From RPQJ01 sp046347155 (lineage in GTDB: Bacteria > Pseudomonadota > Gammaproteobacteria > Steroidobacterales > Steroidobacteraceae): a DNA stretch of 64,000 nt. This document shows, in pieces, positions 47,300-56,065 of this stretch; the stretch's first letter is position 1; every line of letters starts with the position of its first letter. Below the pieces are notes generated by a model. It was given only the letters and a program-made list of their open reading frames with translations. It was not told where the DNA came from and made no database searches. The position numbers and the translations under genes were made by a program. The stretch spans positions 1,178,001-1,242,000 of the forward strand of contig JAXMGT010000002.1 in NCBI GenBank assembly GCA_046347155.1. The letters are read 5' to 3'.

Positions 47300-48775
47300 A
47301 TGGGGAAGCGGCAAGGCCGGATAGCGCGGCTCCGGGCCGTCGAGTTGCGCGACGCGGGCGTACGACTCGGCGGCCGCTGGGCGCTCGAGGCGGTGACGCT
47401 GACGATACGCGCCGGTGAACGCTGGGTGGTCGAGGGCCCGAACGGGGCCGGCAAGACACTGCTGCTCCGGCTGCTGCGCGGCGAACTCTGGCCCACGGCC
47501 ACCGGCCACGAAGAGCGCCGTTACCTCGTCGGGCGGGCGTGGGACGGGACGCCGCTCCGGGCCCGGGCCCGGATGGCCTACCTCGGCCCGGAACGCCAGG
47601 ACCGCTACGAGCGCCGCGACTGGGACCACCGGGTCGACGAGGTGGTCGGGACGGGCTTCGAGGACACGGACATACCGCTGTCGCCGTTGACGGCAGGCCG
47701 TCGCCCCCGGGTCCTGCGGGCCCTCGGCCGAGTCGGCCTGGCCGGGCTGGCCGAACGCCGTCTGCTCTCGCTGTCGACCGGCCAGCGCCGCCGGGTGCTG
47801 ATCGCCCGTGCGCTGGTGTCGGATCCGGACCTGGTGCTGTTCGACGAAGTGATGAATGGCCTCGACGCGCGGGCCCGCCGCCGCGTGGCGAGCGTGCTCG
47901 CCCGGCTCGCGGCGGACGGTGTCGGCTGGATCTGCACGACCCATCGCCCGGGTGACCTGCCCGCCGGCGTCACGCACCGGGCACGTCTCGATCGTGGCCG
48001 GCTCGTCGAGGCCGGGCCCGCGTCGGCAACCAGGCGGCCCGCGGCCGGGCGCACGCGATCGGTGGCGCCGCGCGTTGCCGCGCGTCCGGCGAAAGTCCGC
48101 GGTCCGCTGCTGCAGTTCGAGCGCGTGAGCGTCTACAGGGACGGTCGTCGGGTGGTCTCGGGGCTCGACTGGACGATCGCCGCGGGCGAGCACTGGGCGA
48201 TCGCCGGGCCGAACGGCAGCGGCAAGTCGACGCTGATCGCGCTCGCCTACGGCGACCTCCCGGCCGCTGCCGGTGGCAATGTCCGGCGGGCCGGACTGCC
48301 GCGCGGGTCGCCGATCTCGCAGTGGAAATCGCGCGTCGGCCTCGTGTCGGCCGAACTGCATTCGCGCTGCGCCCGGCTCGACGATTCCGTGCAGGACATC
48401 GTCGTGTCCGGACTGCATTCGAGCGTCGGGCTGGATGCGCGGCCGGGTCACCGCGAACGGCGTGCCGCGATCCGTGCGCTCGAGGCGGTCGGCGGCGCCG
48501 ACTGGGCCCGATTGCGGCCCGGCGAACTGTCGTACGGCCAGTTCCGGCTCGTGTTGTTCGCGCGGGCGCTTGTGGCCCACCGCCGGCTGCTGCTGCTCGA
48601 CGAGCCGCTCGACGGCCTGTCCGCGCCGGCCCGAGCCCGCGCGCTGGCGCTGCTCGAGCGCGCGTCGCGCGCCGGCACCCAGGTCGTGATCGCAGCCCAC
48701 CATCCGGAGGACGTGCCCGCCTGGGTCACCCGACGCCTCGAGTTCGTGCGCCCGGGCCGGGCGGTGGCGTCGTGA
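47300..48775 (+). CDS. soluble dual ABC ATPase, ModF-like
   Basis: A 491-residue protein with two ABC ATPase domains in one chain and no membrane segment. Domain 1 (about 12-235) has Walker A EGPNGAGKTLLL, signature LSTGQRRRVLIARAL and Walker B LVLFDEVMNGLD; the Glu is retained. Domain 2 (about 265-491) has AGPNGSGKSTLIAL, LSYGQFRLVLFARAL and LLLLDEPLDGLS. The arrangement resembles ModF/PhrA of the molybdate locus, whose role is unclear. No permease or molybdate gene is close. It diverges from yhbY with a 54-base gap. The molybdenum enzyme at 7179 is far away, so any link is speculative. Confidence 0.83.
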   Translation: MGKRQGRIARLRAVELRDAGVRLGGRWALEAVTLTIRAGERWVVEGPNGAGKTLLLRLLRGELWPTATGHEERRYLVGRAWDGTPLRARARMAYLGPERQDRYERRDWDHRVDEVVGTGFEDTDIPLSPLTAGRRPRVLRALGRVGLAGLAERRLLSLSTGQRRRVLIARALVSDPDLVLFDEVMNGLDARARRRVASVLARLAADGVGWICTTHRPGDLPAGVTHRARLDRGRLVEAGPASATRRPAAGRTRSVAPRVAARPAKVRGPLLQFERVSVYRDGRRVVSGLDWTIAAGEHWAIAGPNGSGKSTLIALAYGDLPAAAGGNVRRAGLPRGSPISQWKSRVGLVSAELHSRCARLDDSVQDIVVSGLHSSVGLDARPGHRERRAAIRALEAVGGADWARLRPGELSYGQFRLVLFARALVAHRRLLLLDEPLDGLSAPARARALALLERASRAGTQVVIAAHHPEDVPAWVTRRLEFVRPGRAVAS

Positions 48776-48869
48776 ATCGCGGTCATAGGAACTTCGCATC
48801 GACGCGCCCTTGTCAGCGCCCGCACCCGGTCGCCACCATGGGCGCCGTGACGTCCCGACCGAACGGAAC

Positions 48870-49496
48870 ATGACCAAGCGCAGCAAGAGTTCCACCCGCT
48901 GGCTCGCCGAGCACGCGTCGGACCCCTACGTGAAGCGGGCCCGCGAGGAGGGCTGGCGGTCGCGCGCGGCGTTCAAGCTCGAGGAGATCCAGCGCGCCGA
49001 CCGGCTGCTGCGACCGGGCATGACCGTCGTCGACCTAGGTGCCGCCCCGGGCGGCTGGAGCCAGTACACAGCGCGACTGCTCGCCGGCAAGGGCCGCGTG
49101 ATCGCGCTCGACATCCTCGAGATGCCGGCGCTCCCGGGTGTCGAGTTCATCCAGGGTGACTTCACCGAGGACGCGGTGCTCGAGCGCCTCGAGGCGGCGC
49201 TCGGCGGCGCGAAGGTCGATCTTGTAATGTCCGACATGGCCCCCAACATGATGGGCATCGCCGACGTGGACCATGACCGGTCGATGCATCTCGTCGACCT
49301 GGCGGTCGACTTCGCGGCGCGCCGCCTGCGGCCCGGCGGCGACCTGCTGATGAAGGTGTTCCAGGGCCGGGAGTTCCTGCCGCTCGTGGCCCGGCTGCGC
49401 AAGTCCTTCGAGACCGTGAAACTGCGCAAGCCGCCAGCTTCCCGCGCCCGCAGTTCCGAGGTCTACGTTCTGGCACGAGGGTACCGAATCGTGTAG
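48870..49496 (+). CDS. rlmE: 23S rRNA 2'-O-methyltransferase RlmE
   Basis: A 208-residue SAM-dependent methyltransferase (FtsJ/RrmJ) that modifies U2552 of 23S rRNA in 50S subunits. The SAM motif is VVDLGAAPGGWSQ (about 53-65). The K-D-K-E tetrad is visible: Lys in RSRAAFKLEEI, Asp in VMSDMAPNMMG, Lys in LLMKVFQG, Glu in SSEVYVLARG. ATG 48870 gives the family start TKRSKSSTRWL. It is heat-inducible in E. coli and lies directly before ftsH, as here. Confidence 0.96.
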   Translation: MTKRSKSSTRWLAEHASDPYVKRAREEGWRSRAAFKLEEIQRADRLLRPGMTVVDLGAAPGGWSQYTARLLAGKGRVIALDILEMPALPGVEFIQGDFTEDAVLERLEAALGGAKVDLVMSDMAPNMMGIADVDHDRSMHLVDLAVDFAARRLRPGGDLLMKVFQGREFLPLVARLRKSFETVKLRKPPASRARSSEVYVLARGYRIV

Positions 49497-49561
49497 TGTC
49501 GGGTCGTCGTTCGCGGTCCCGACCCGCCCCTCAGACGCGAACGGTTTCCGAGGTCAAGGCT

Positions 49562-51481
49562 TTGAACGATCTGGTAAAAAACATCGTCCTGTGGATCGTG
49601 ATCGCCGTGGTCCTGGCCACGGTCGTGAGCAATTTCAGCTCGCGGGGCGGCAACACCCACGAGATGCCCTACTCGACGTTCCTCACCCACGTGAAGGACG
49701 GGACGGTTTCCCAGGTCACGTTCAGCGGCGACAAGATCACGGGCCTCCGTTCGGACGGTGACAAGTTCGTCGTCTACAACCCGGAAACGGACAATTCGGC
49801 GCTGATCGGCACGCTGCAGCAGCACGGGGTCACGTTCAGCGCGGCGCCCCCGGAGCGCCAGTCGTTCCTGATGCAGCTGTTCGTGTCGTCGTTCCCGATC
49901 CTGCTGCTGATCGGCGTCTGGGTCTATTTCATGCGCCAGATGCAGGGTGGCGCGGGTGGCCGCGGCGCGATGTCGTTCGGCAAGAGTCGCGCACGGCTGC
50001 TCAACGAAGACCAGGTCACCGTCACGTTTGCCGACGTCGCGGGCGTCGACGAGGCCAAGGAGGAGGTCGGCGAGATCGTCGACTTCCTGAAGGACCCGGC
50101 CAAATTCCAGAAGCTCGGCGGCAAGATCCCGCGCGGCGTGCTGATGGTGGGGTCCCCGGGCACCGGCAAGACGCTGCTCGCCAAGGCGATCGCCGGCGAG
50201 GCCAAGGTCCCGTTCTTCACGATCTCGGGCTCCGACTTCGTCGAGATGTTCGTCGGCGTGGGCGCCTCGCGCGTCCGCGACATGTTCGAGCAGGCGAAGA
50301 AGCACGCGCCCTGCATCATCTTCATCGACGAGATCGACGCGGTCGGCCGCCACCGCGGCGCCGGCCTCGGCGGCGGTCACGACGAGCGCGAGCAGACGCT
50401 GAACCAGCTGCTCGTCGAGATGGACGGCTTCGAGGGCAGCGAGGGCGTCATCGTCATCGCCGCGACGAACCGTCCGGACGTGCTCGACCCGGCGCTGCTG
50501 CGCCCGGGCCGCTTCGACCGCCAGGTCGTCGTGCCGCTGCCCGACGTACGCGGGCGCGAGCAGATCCTGAAGGTCCACATGCGCAAGCTGCCGCTGGCCG
50601 AGGACGTGCGTCCGTCGGTGATCGCCCGCGGCACGCCCGGCTTCTCGGGCGCCGACCTCGCGAACCTGGTGAACGAAGCCGCGCTGTTCGCGGCGCGCGC
50701 CAATCGCCGCACGGTTGCGATGGAGGAGTTCGAGCGCGCCAAGGACAAGATCATGATGGGCGCCGAGCGCAAGTCCATGGTCATGGACGACAAGGAAAAG
50801 AAGCTCACCGCCTACCACGAGGCGGGCCACGCGATCGTGGGCCTCTCGGTGCCCGAGCACGATCCGGTCTACAAGGTGACGATCATCCCGCGGGGCCGCG
50901 CGCTCGGTGTGACGATGTTCCTGCCCGAAGCCGACCGCTACAGCACTTCGAAGCGCCAGCTCGAAAGCCGGATCGCGACGCTGTTCGGCGGGCGCGTCGC
51001 CGAGGAGATCATCTTCGGGCCGGAGTACGTGACGACCGGCGCCTCGAACGACATCGAGCGGGCCACCGATATCGCTCGAAACATGGTCACGAAGTGGGGC
51101 CTGTCGGACAAGCTCGGGCCGCAGACCTACGCCGAGGACGAGGGCGAGGTGTTCCTCGGCCGCAGCGTCACGCAGCACAAGCAGGTGTCGGACGTCACCG
51201 CGCACGTGATCGACGAGGAAATCCGAAACCTCATCGACGGCAACTACCAGCGCGCCAAGGACATCCTGACCCGCGAGCTCGAGAAGCTGCACAAGATGGC
51301 TGACGCGCTGATCAAGTACGAGACGATCGACGAAACCCAGATCGCCGACATCATGGCCGGGCGTGAGCCGCGTCCGCCCGCCGACTGGGACGAGCGAGAC
51401 GTGCCGCCCGGCGCGGGCAGCCAGCCCCGCGAGCGGCGCGAAGGCGAGGCCCCGACGGGCCGACCTGCCCCGCAGCACTGA
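49562..51481 (+). CDS. ftsH: ATP-dependent zinc metalloprotease FtsH
   Basis: A 639-residue inner-membrane AAA+ protease that degrades unassembled membrane proteins and regulators such as RpoH and LpxC. Two membrane helices (about 7-23 and 105-124) flank a periplasmic domain. The AAA domain has Walker A GSPGTGKT (197-204), Walker B CIIFIDEIDAVG, and the SRH ATNRPDVLDPALLRPGRFDR. The zinc site is HEAGH (419-423). The start is proposed at TTG 49562, giving the normal NDLVKNIVLW start with GAGG upstream; a GTG at 49496 overlaps rlmE and would add 22 Arg/Ser-rich residues. Confidence 0.95.
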   Translation: MNDLVKNIVLWIVIAVVLATVVSNFSSRGGNTHEMPYSTFLTHVKDGTVSQVTFSGDKITGLRSDGDKFVVYNPETDNSALIGTLQQHGVTFSAAPPERQSFLMQLFVSSFPILLLIGVWVYFMRQMQGGAGGRGAMSFGKSRARLLNEDQVTVTFADVAGVDEAKEEVGEIVDFLKDPAKFQKLGGKIPRGVLMVGSPGTGKTLLAKAIAGEAKVPFFTISGSDFVEMFVGVGASRVRDMFEQAKKHAPCIIFIDEIDAVGRHRGAGLGGGHDEREQTLNQLLVEMDGFEGSEGVIVIAATNRPDVLDPALLRPGRFDRQVVVPLPDVRGREQILKVHMRKLPLAEDVRPSVIARGTPGFSGADLANLVNEAALFAARANRRTVAMEEFERAKDKIMMGAERKSMVMDDKEKKLTAYHEAGHAIVGLSVPEHDPVYKVTIIPRGRALGVTMFLPEADRYSTSKRQLESRIATLFGGRVAEEIIFGPEYVTTGASNDIERATDIARNMVTKWGLSDKLGPQTYAEDEGEVFLGRSVTQHKQVSDVTAHVIDEEIRNLIDGNYQRAKDILTRELEKLHKMADALIKYETIDETQIADIMAGREPRPPADWDERDVPPGAGSQPRERREGEAPTGRPAPQH

Positions 51482-51486
51482 TTGCG

Positions 51487-51510
51487 AGCGCCCGGCCCCG
51501 GCCGGGCGCT
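51487..51510 (+). terminator. possible terminator/hairpin after ftsH
   Basis: A 10-bp stem (51487-51496 and 51501-51510, loop CCCG) starts 6 bases after the ftsH stop and is followed by TTCGCTTCGGG, with only a short T-rich trace. It separates ftsH from folP and may reduce readthrough, but the genes are otherwise arranged as one operon. Confidence 0.42.
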
Positions 51511-51527
51511 TCGCTTCGGGACACCCG

Positions 51528-52376
51528 ATGCACCTGCGCCTGCGCGACACGCTCCTCGACCTCCGCGAGCCGGTCGTGATGGGGGTGCTGAACGTGACGC
51601 CGGATTCGTTCTCGGACGGCGGGCGGCTCGAGGGCTCCGGCGCAGCGATCGAGCATGGGCTGCGGCTGGCCGGGGAGGGTGCCGCGATCCTCGACGTTGG
51701 CGGCGAGTCGACCCGGCCGGGCGCGGAGCCAGTCTCCGTCGAGGAGGAACTCCGCCGCGTGCTGCCGGTGATCGAGGGCCTCGCGTCCCGCACCCGCGTG
51801 CCGGTGTCGGTCGACACTTCGAAGCCCGAGGTGATGCGGGCAGCGATCGCCGCGGGGGCGTCCTTCGTCAACGACGTGCGCGCGCTCGAGGCGCCCGGTG
51901 CGATTGAGGTCGTCGCGGAGACCGGCGCCGGCGTGTGCCTGATGCACATGAAGGGCACGCCCGCGACGATGCAGTCGAATCCCGTGTATTCGGATGCCAC
52001 CGTCGAGGTTCGTGACTACCTCGTGGGCCGTCGGGCCGCATGCCTTGCGGCCGGCATCGCGGCGGAGCGGATCTGCGTCGACCCGGGCATCGGATTCGGC
52101 AAGACTTCCGCCCACAATCTCGCGCTGCTCGCGGACCTGGGCGGACTGGCGCCCTCCGGCGTCCCGGTGCTCGTCGGCGTGTCGCGCAAGTCGCTCGTCG
52201 GTATCATCACGGGTCGCGGGCCGGCCGGGCGGCTGGCGGGCAGCGTGGCGTTCGCGGCGCTGGCCGTGACCCGCGGCGCGTCGATCGTCCGGGCGCACGA
52301 CGTCGCCGAAACGGTGGACGCCGTCCGGGTCGCCGCCGCGCTGATGCGCGCGCCGGGCGCAGGGGGTTCAGCATGA
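51528..52376 (+). CDS. folP: dihydropteroate synthase
   Basis: A 282-residue TIM-barrel enzyme joining p-aminobenzoate to a pterin in folate synthesis; target of sulfonamides. Markers are MGVLNVTPDSFSDGG (about 21-35), DVGGESTRPGAEPV, VSVDTSKPEV, VCLMHMKGTP and the C-terminal GVSRKSLVG with its pyrophosphate-binding Lys/Arg. ATG 51528 is chosen for the family start. Its stop overlaps glmM (ATGA). Confidence 0.95.
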   Translation: MHLRLRDTLLDLREPVVMGVLNVTPDSFSDGGRLEGSGAAIEHGLRLAGEGAAILDVGGESTRPGAEPVSVEEELRRVLPVIEGLASRTRVPVSVDTSKPEVMRAAIAAGASFVNDVRALEAPGAIEVVAETGAGVCLMHMKGTPATMQSNPVYSDATVEVRDYLVGRRAACLAAGIAAERICVDPGIGFGKTSAHNLALLADLGGLAPSGVPVLVGVSRKSLVGIITGRGPAGRLAGSVAFAALAVTRGASIVRAHDVAETVDAVRVAAALMRAPGAGGSA

Positions 52377-53704
52377 GCAGACGGTATTTCGGGACGGACG
52401 GCGTGCGTGGTCGCGTGGGGCGCGACCCGATGACGGTCGAGTTCGCGCTCAGGCTCGCGAGCGCCGCGGCCCGCGTGCTCGCGCCCGAGGGCGGCTCGGC
52501 GCTGGTCGGCAAGGACACGCGCGTCTCGGGGTACATGTTCGAGGCCGCGCTCGAGGCGGGCTTCGTCGCGGCCGGCGTGGACGTGAGCCTGATCGGGCCG
52601 CTGCCGACCCCGGCGATCGCCTACCTCACGCAACGCTTCGGCTGCCGCTTCGGCGTCGTGATTTCAGCGTCGCACAACCCGTACGACGACAACGGGATCA
52701 AGTTCTTCGACGCCAGCGGGAGCAAGCTTTCCGACGAGACCGAGGCGGAGATCGAGTCGCACCTCGACGGGCCGCTGCTCACGCGCGAGTCGAACGCACT
52801 CGGCAAGGCCAACCGCGTCGACAAGTCGCGCGTGGTCTACCAGGAGTTCTGTGCGTCGACACTGCCGCACGGCATGGACCTCGCCGGGCTCAAGGTCGTC
52901 ATCGATTGCGCGAACGGGGCGGCGTACAAGGTCGCCCCCCGCGTGCTTGCCGACCTCGGTGCCGAGATCATCCCGATCGGCTGCTCGCCGAACGGCCGCA
53001 ACATAAACCTGCGCTGCGGCTCGACGGCGCCGGAACTGCTGCAGCTCACGGTGTCGGGCGTCGGGGCGGACGTCGGGATCGCGCTCGACGGTGACGGCGA
53101 CCGCCTCGTGATGGTGGATCACCTGGGCCGCCTGGTCGACGGCGACCAGCTCATGTACGTGATCGCCCGCGACAGGCTTGCGCACGGCGGGCTCCAGGGC
53201 CCGGTCGTGGGCACCGTGATGAGCAACCTCGGCCTCGAGCTCGCGCTGCGCGAGGCGGGCGTCGAGTTCCGCCGGGCCCAGGTGGGGGACCGCTACGTGC
53301 TCGCGATGCTGAAGGAGCACGGTGGCGTGCTCGGTGGCGAGACGTCGGGGCACCTGCTGTGCCTCGACCGGACCACGACCGGCGACGGGCTCGTGAGCGC
53401 GCTGCAGGTGCTCGCGGCGATGAAGCGCTCCGGGCGCCCGCTCGCCGAACTCGCGGCCGGGATGTCCAGGCTGCCGCAGGTGATGGTGAACGTGAAGATC
53501 GCCGAGCGCATCGACCCGTCGAAGTCACCGGCCGTCCAGGACGCGATTCGTCGCGTCGAGGCGGCGCTCGGGACGGGCGGCCGGGTCGTGCTCCGCGCGT
53601 CGGGCACCGAGCCCCTGATCCGGGTGATGGTCGAGGGTCGCGACGAGCCGGCCGTCCGCCGGCATGCCGAGGCGCTGGCCGAGGCGGTCCGCCGGTCGGT
53701 CTGA
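52373..53704 (+). CDS. glmM: phosphoglucosamine mutase
   Basis: A 443-residue enzyme of the alpha-D-phosphohexomutase family making glucosamine-1-phosphate for UDP-GlcNAc, peptidoglycan and LPS. The active phosphoserine is Ser100 in VVISASHNPYDDNG. The magnesium loop is ALDGDGDRLVMVD, the sugar-specificity loop GGETSGH, and the C-terminal phosphate loop RASGTEPLIRVMVEG. ATG 52373 overlaps the folP stop. The ftsH-folP-glmM order is standard in gammaproteobacteria. Confidence 0.97.
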   Translation: MSRRYFGTDGVRGRVGRDPMTVEFALRLASAAARVLAPEGGSALVGKDTRVSGYMFEAALEAGFVAAGVDVSLIGPLPTPAIAYLTQRFGCRFGVVISASHNPYDDNGIKFFDASGSKLSDETEAEIESHLDGPLLTRESNALGKANRVDKSRVVYQEFCASTLPHGMDLAGLKVVIDCANGAAYKVAPRVLADLGAEIIPIGCSPNGRNINLRCGSTAPELLQLTVSGVGADVGIALDGDGDRLVMVDHLGRLVDGDQLMYVIARDRLAHGGLQGPVVGTVMSNLGLELALREAGVEFRRAQVGDRYVLAMLKEHGGVLGGETSGHLLCLDRTTTGDGLVSALQVLAAMKRSGRPLAELAAGMSRLPQVMVNVKIAERIDPSKSPAVQDAIRRVEAALGTGGRVVLRASGTEPLIRVMVEGRDEPAVRRHAEALAEAVRRSV

Positions 53705-53722
53705 AGGCCGATTTCCGGCGAA

Positions 53723-53751
53723 TTGCAATCCGGGCGACCCGCCGCTAAGAT
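53723..53751 (+). promoter_or_regulatory. predicted sigma-70 promoter of tpiA-secG
   Basis: TTGCAA (53723-53728) and TAAGAT (53746-53751) with an exact 17-base spacer lie in the 114-base gap between glmM and tpiA. This is the best sigma-70 match in this part of the window and would start a transcript about 60 bases before tpiA. Confidence 0.62.
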
Positions 53752-53818
53752 CGCGCGCCTTTCGCGGCCGGCCCCCCGGACGGACGGGCCCGGATCCACC
53801 CCCCTCTCGGAGCATCGG

Positions 53819-54571
53819 ATGCGTCAGCCGCTGGTCGCGGGTAACTGGAAGATGCACGGCTCCAGGGCCGAAAACGCCGCCCTGGTGCGCGAACTGCTCG
53901 ACCAGATTGCCGCCGACGCCGCGGCCGAGGTAATGGTGTGCCCGCCGTACGTCTACCTGTGGGAGACGGCCCGGCTCCTGAAGGACACGGACGTGACGCT
54001 CGGCGCCCAGTCGGTCTGCGCCGAGGCGCCGGGTGCGTTCACAGGCGAGGTCTCGGCCTCGATGCTGAAGGACGTGGGTTGCCGATATGCGTTGGTCGGG
54101 CATTCCGAACGCCGCCAGCTGTACGGAGAGAGTGACGCCCTCGTGGCGCGCAAGTTCGTTGCGGCCCAGGCCCAGGGGCTGGTTCCCGTGCTGTGCGTCG
54201 GCGAGACGCTCGACGAGCGCGAGGCGGGTCGGACGGCCGAGGTCGTGGCCCGGCAGCTCGACGCGGTGCTCGCGGTGAGCGGGGCCGGGGCACTGGCGCG
54301 TGCGGTCGTCGCCTACGAGCCGGTCTGGGCGATCGGGACCGGCCGCACCGCATCCCCGGAGCAGGCCCAGGAGGTCCACGCGATGATTCGCGGCAAGGTG
54401 GCGGTCCTGGATGCTACAATAGGGGCTTCCGTGAGGATCCTGTACGGCGGCAGCGTCAAGGCTTCGAACGCCCGGGACCTCTTCGCGATGCCCGACATCG
54501 ACGGCGGACTCGTCGGTGGTGCGTCGCTCAAGGCCGACGAATTCGCGCGCATCTGCGCGGCCGCCGGCTGA
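53819..54571 (+). CDS. tpiA: triosephosphate isomerase
   Basis: A 250-residue TIM barrel interconverting dihydroxyacetone phosphate and glyceraldehyde-3-phosphate. Catalytic residues are Lys11 (GNWKMHG), His95 (GHSERR) and Glu167 (AYEPVWAIGTG), followed by the phosphate loop ILYGGSVKASNA. ATG 53819 has GGAG 6 bases upstream. It has its own promoter at 53723-53751 and is followed by secG after 26 bases. Confidence 0.97.
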   Translation: MRQPLVAGNWKMHGSRAENAALVRELLDQIAADAAAEVMVCPPYVYLWETARLLKDTDVTLGAQSVCAEAPGAFTGEVSASMLKDVGCRYALVGHSERRQLYGESDALVARKFVAAQAQGLVPVLCVGETLDEREAGRTAEVVARQLDAVLAVSGAGALARAVVAYEPVWAIGTGRTASPEQAQEVHAMIRGKVAVLDATIGASVRILYGGSVKASNARDLFAMPDIDGGLVGGASLKADEFARICAAAG

Positions 54572-54597
54572 TGGCGTGACTGCTGGAGTGTGATCGG

Positions 54598-55017
54598 ATG
54601 AACTGGGTTCAGACCCTTGCGGTTGTGGTGCACGTGCTGATCGCGGTCGGCATCGTCGCGCTCGTGCTCCTGCAGCGCGGGAAGGGCGCCGATGCGGGCG
54701 CCGGCTTCGGTGCCGGGGCGTCCGGCACGGTGTTCGGCGCGCGCGGTTCGGCGAACTTCCTGTCTCGCACGACCGCGGTGCTCGCGACGCTCTTCTTCGT
54801 GTCGAGCCTCGTGCTGTCTTACCTGTTCAGCCACGGCCCGGTGTCGACGAGCGTGATGGACCGCGTCGCGGCTGGTCAGGCGGCCCCGGCGACGTCGAAC
54901 GCGCCCGCGGCGCCGTCACCGGTGCAGGTGCCGCCGGCCGCGCCGCCGGCGGGCGCGCCGGCCACTCCGGCCGCGGGCACGACGGGCGACGCGCCCGCGC
55001 CCGCCACGGGGCAGTGA
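54598..55017 (+). CDS. secG: preprotein translocase subunit SecG with long tail
   Basis: A 139-residue subunit of the SecYEG channel. The two membrane helices are at about 3-22 and 52-75, joined by a Gly-rich loop that includes GADAGAGFGAGASGTVFGARG, typical of SecG. Residues about 85-139 form an Ala/Pro/Thr/Gly-rich, low-complexity cytoplasmic or periplasmic tail not needed for the core. Such tails are common in high-GC proteobacteria. ATG 54598 follows a GGAGTGTGATCGG stretch. It is the last gene of the tpiA transcript before tRNA-Leu. Confidence 0.94.
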   Translation: MNWVQTLAVVVHVLIAVGIVALVLLQRGKGADAGAGFGAGASGTVFGARGSANFLSRTTAVLATLFFVSSLVLSYLFSHGPVSTSVMDRVAAGQAAPATSNAPAAPSPVQVPPAAPPAGAPATPAAGTTGDAPAPATGQ

Positions 55018-55030
55018 CCGGATTCGAATT

Positions 55031-55115
55031 GCGGATGTGGTGGAATTGGTAGACACGCTATCTTGAGGGGGTAGTGCCGTAAGGCGTGAGAGTTCGAGTC
55101 TCTCCATCCGCACCA
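55031..55115 (+). tRNA. tRNA-Leu (anticodon GAG)
   Basis: An 85-base tRNA with the long variable arm of leucine tRNAs. The acceptor stem is GCGGATG with CATCCGC, and the CCA end is encoded at 55113-55115. The anticodon stem CTATC/GGTAG encloses a TTGAGGG loop with anticodon GAG at 55065-55067, reading CUU/CUC. The T-arm loop is GTTCGAGTC. The position between secG and the next operon is conserved in related bacteria. Confidence 0.96.
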
Positions 55116-55123
55116 GTCGAACG

Positions 55124-55148
55124 AGGCGAGCCCAGGCTCGCCTTTTTC
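55124..55148 (+). terminator. rho-independent terminator after tRNA-Leu
   Basis: A 9-bp stem AGGCGAGCC (55124-55132) with GGCTCGCCT (55135-55143), effective loop 4 bases, followed by a run of T (to 55147). It ends the secG/tRNA-Leu transcript and insulates the nuo operon. Confidence 0.9.
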
Positions 55149-55160
55149 ATTTTCGCGACC

Positions 55161-55190
55161 TTACGGCAGTGCAGCGGACCCTGCTAAAAT
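55161..55190 (+). promoter_or_regulatory. predicted promoter of the nuo operon
   Basis: TTACGG (55161-55166) and a strong TAAAAT (55185-55190) with an 18-base spacer, 40 bases before nuoA and just after the tRNA terminator. It is the only promoter-like sequence in front of the complex I operon here. Confidence 0.6.
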
Positions 55191-55230
55191 CCGCGGCCCG
55201 TCGGGCCCGTTCCCGGAGACGCTGCGAGCA

Positions 55231-55587
55231 ATGCTCGAAGAGTACCTGCCGATCCTGATTTTCCTCGCGGTCGCCGGCGCCCTGGGCGTGTTGCTGGTGG
55301 CCCTCGGGTTCGTCTTCGGCCCGCGTCGCCCGGACGCGCAGAAGCTCTCGCCCTACGAGTGCGGCTTCGAGGCGTTCGAGGACTCGCGGATGAAGTTCGA
55401 CGTCCGCTACTACCTCGTCGCGATCCTGTTCATCGTCTTCGATCTCGAGATCGCGTTCCTGTTCCCGTGGGCCGTCGCGCTCGACACGATCGGCGTCGTG
55501 GGCCTCGCGGCGATGGGAGTGTTCCTGCTGGTGCTCGTCGTCGGCTTCATCTACGAGTGGAAGAAGGGTGCGCTCGAATGGGACTAG
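55231..55587 (+). CDS. nuoA: NADH-quinone oxidoreductase subunit A
   Basis: A 118-residue membrane subunit of complex I with three helices. It has the loop YECGFEAFEDSRMKFDVRYYLVAILFIVFDLE in parts (YECGFEAF, DVRYYLVA, IVFDLEIAFLFPWA), the family core with the conserved Cys. It is the first gene of the nuo operon, behind a promoter at 55161. Its last 10 bases overlap nuoB. Confidence 0.97.
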   Translation: MLEEYLPILIFLAVAGALGVLLVALGFVFGPRRPDAQKLSPYECGFEAFEDSRMKFDVRYYLVAILFIVFDLEIAFLFPWAVALDTIGVVGLAAMGVFLLVLVVGFIYEWKKGALEWD

Positions 55588-56060
55588 CCGCCTCAGAGCT
55601 GCCTGAGCGCGGCTTCGTCACGACCACCGTCGATGCGGTGATGAACTGGGCCCGCACGGGCTCGATGTGGCCGATGACCTTCGGCCTGGCCTGCTGCGCC
55701 GTCGAGATGATGCACGCGGGTGCCGCGCGCTACGACCTGGACCGCTTCGGCATCGTGTTCCGCCCGAGCCCGCGCCAGTCCGACGTGATGATCGTCGCGG
55801 GCACGCTCGTGAACAAGATGGCGCCAGCGCTGCGCAAGGTCTACGACCAGATGCCGGAACCGCGCTGGGTCATCTCGATGGGCTCGTGCGCGAATGGCGG
55901 CGGCTACTACCACTATTCCTACGCGGTCGTGCGTGGTTGCGACCGCATCGTGCCCGTGGACGTCTACGTGCCCGGCTGTCCGCCGACGGCCGAGGCGCTG
56001 CTGTACGGCCTGATACAGCTGCAGAAGAAGATCCACCGGACGCAGACGATCGCGCGTTGA
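55578..56060 (+). CDS. nuoB: NADH-quinone oxidoreductase subunit B
   Basis: A 160-residue subunit carrying the terminal cluster N2. The four ligands are in LACCAVEMMHAG (adjacent Cys-Cys), SMGSCANGGG and VPGCPPTAEAL. It passes electrons to quinone in the Q-site formed with NuoD. ATG 55578 lies in the end of nuoA, so translation is coupled; the frame is open upstream only inside nuoA. Confidence 0.97.
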   Translation: MGLAASELPERGFVTTTVDAVMNWARTGSMWPMTFGLACCAVEMMHAGAARYDLDRFGIVFRPSPRQSDVMIVAGTLVNKMAPALRKVYDQMPEPRWVISMGSCANGGGYYHYSYAVVRGCDRIVPVDVYVPGCPPTAEALLYGLIQLQKKIHRTQTIAR

Positions 56061-56065
56061 ATCCC

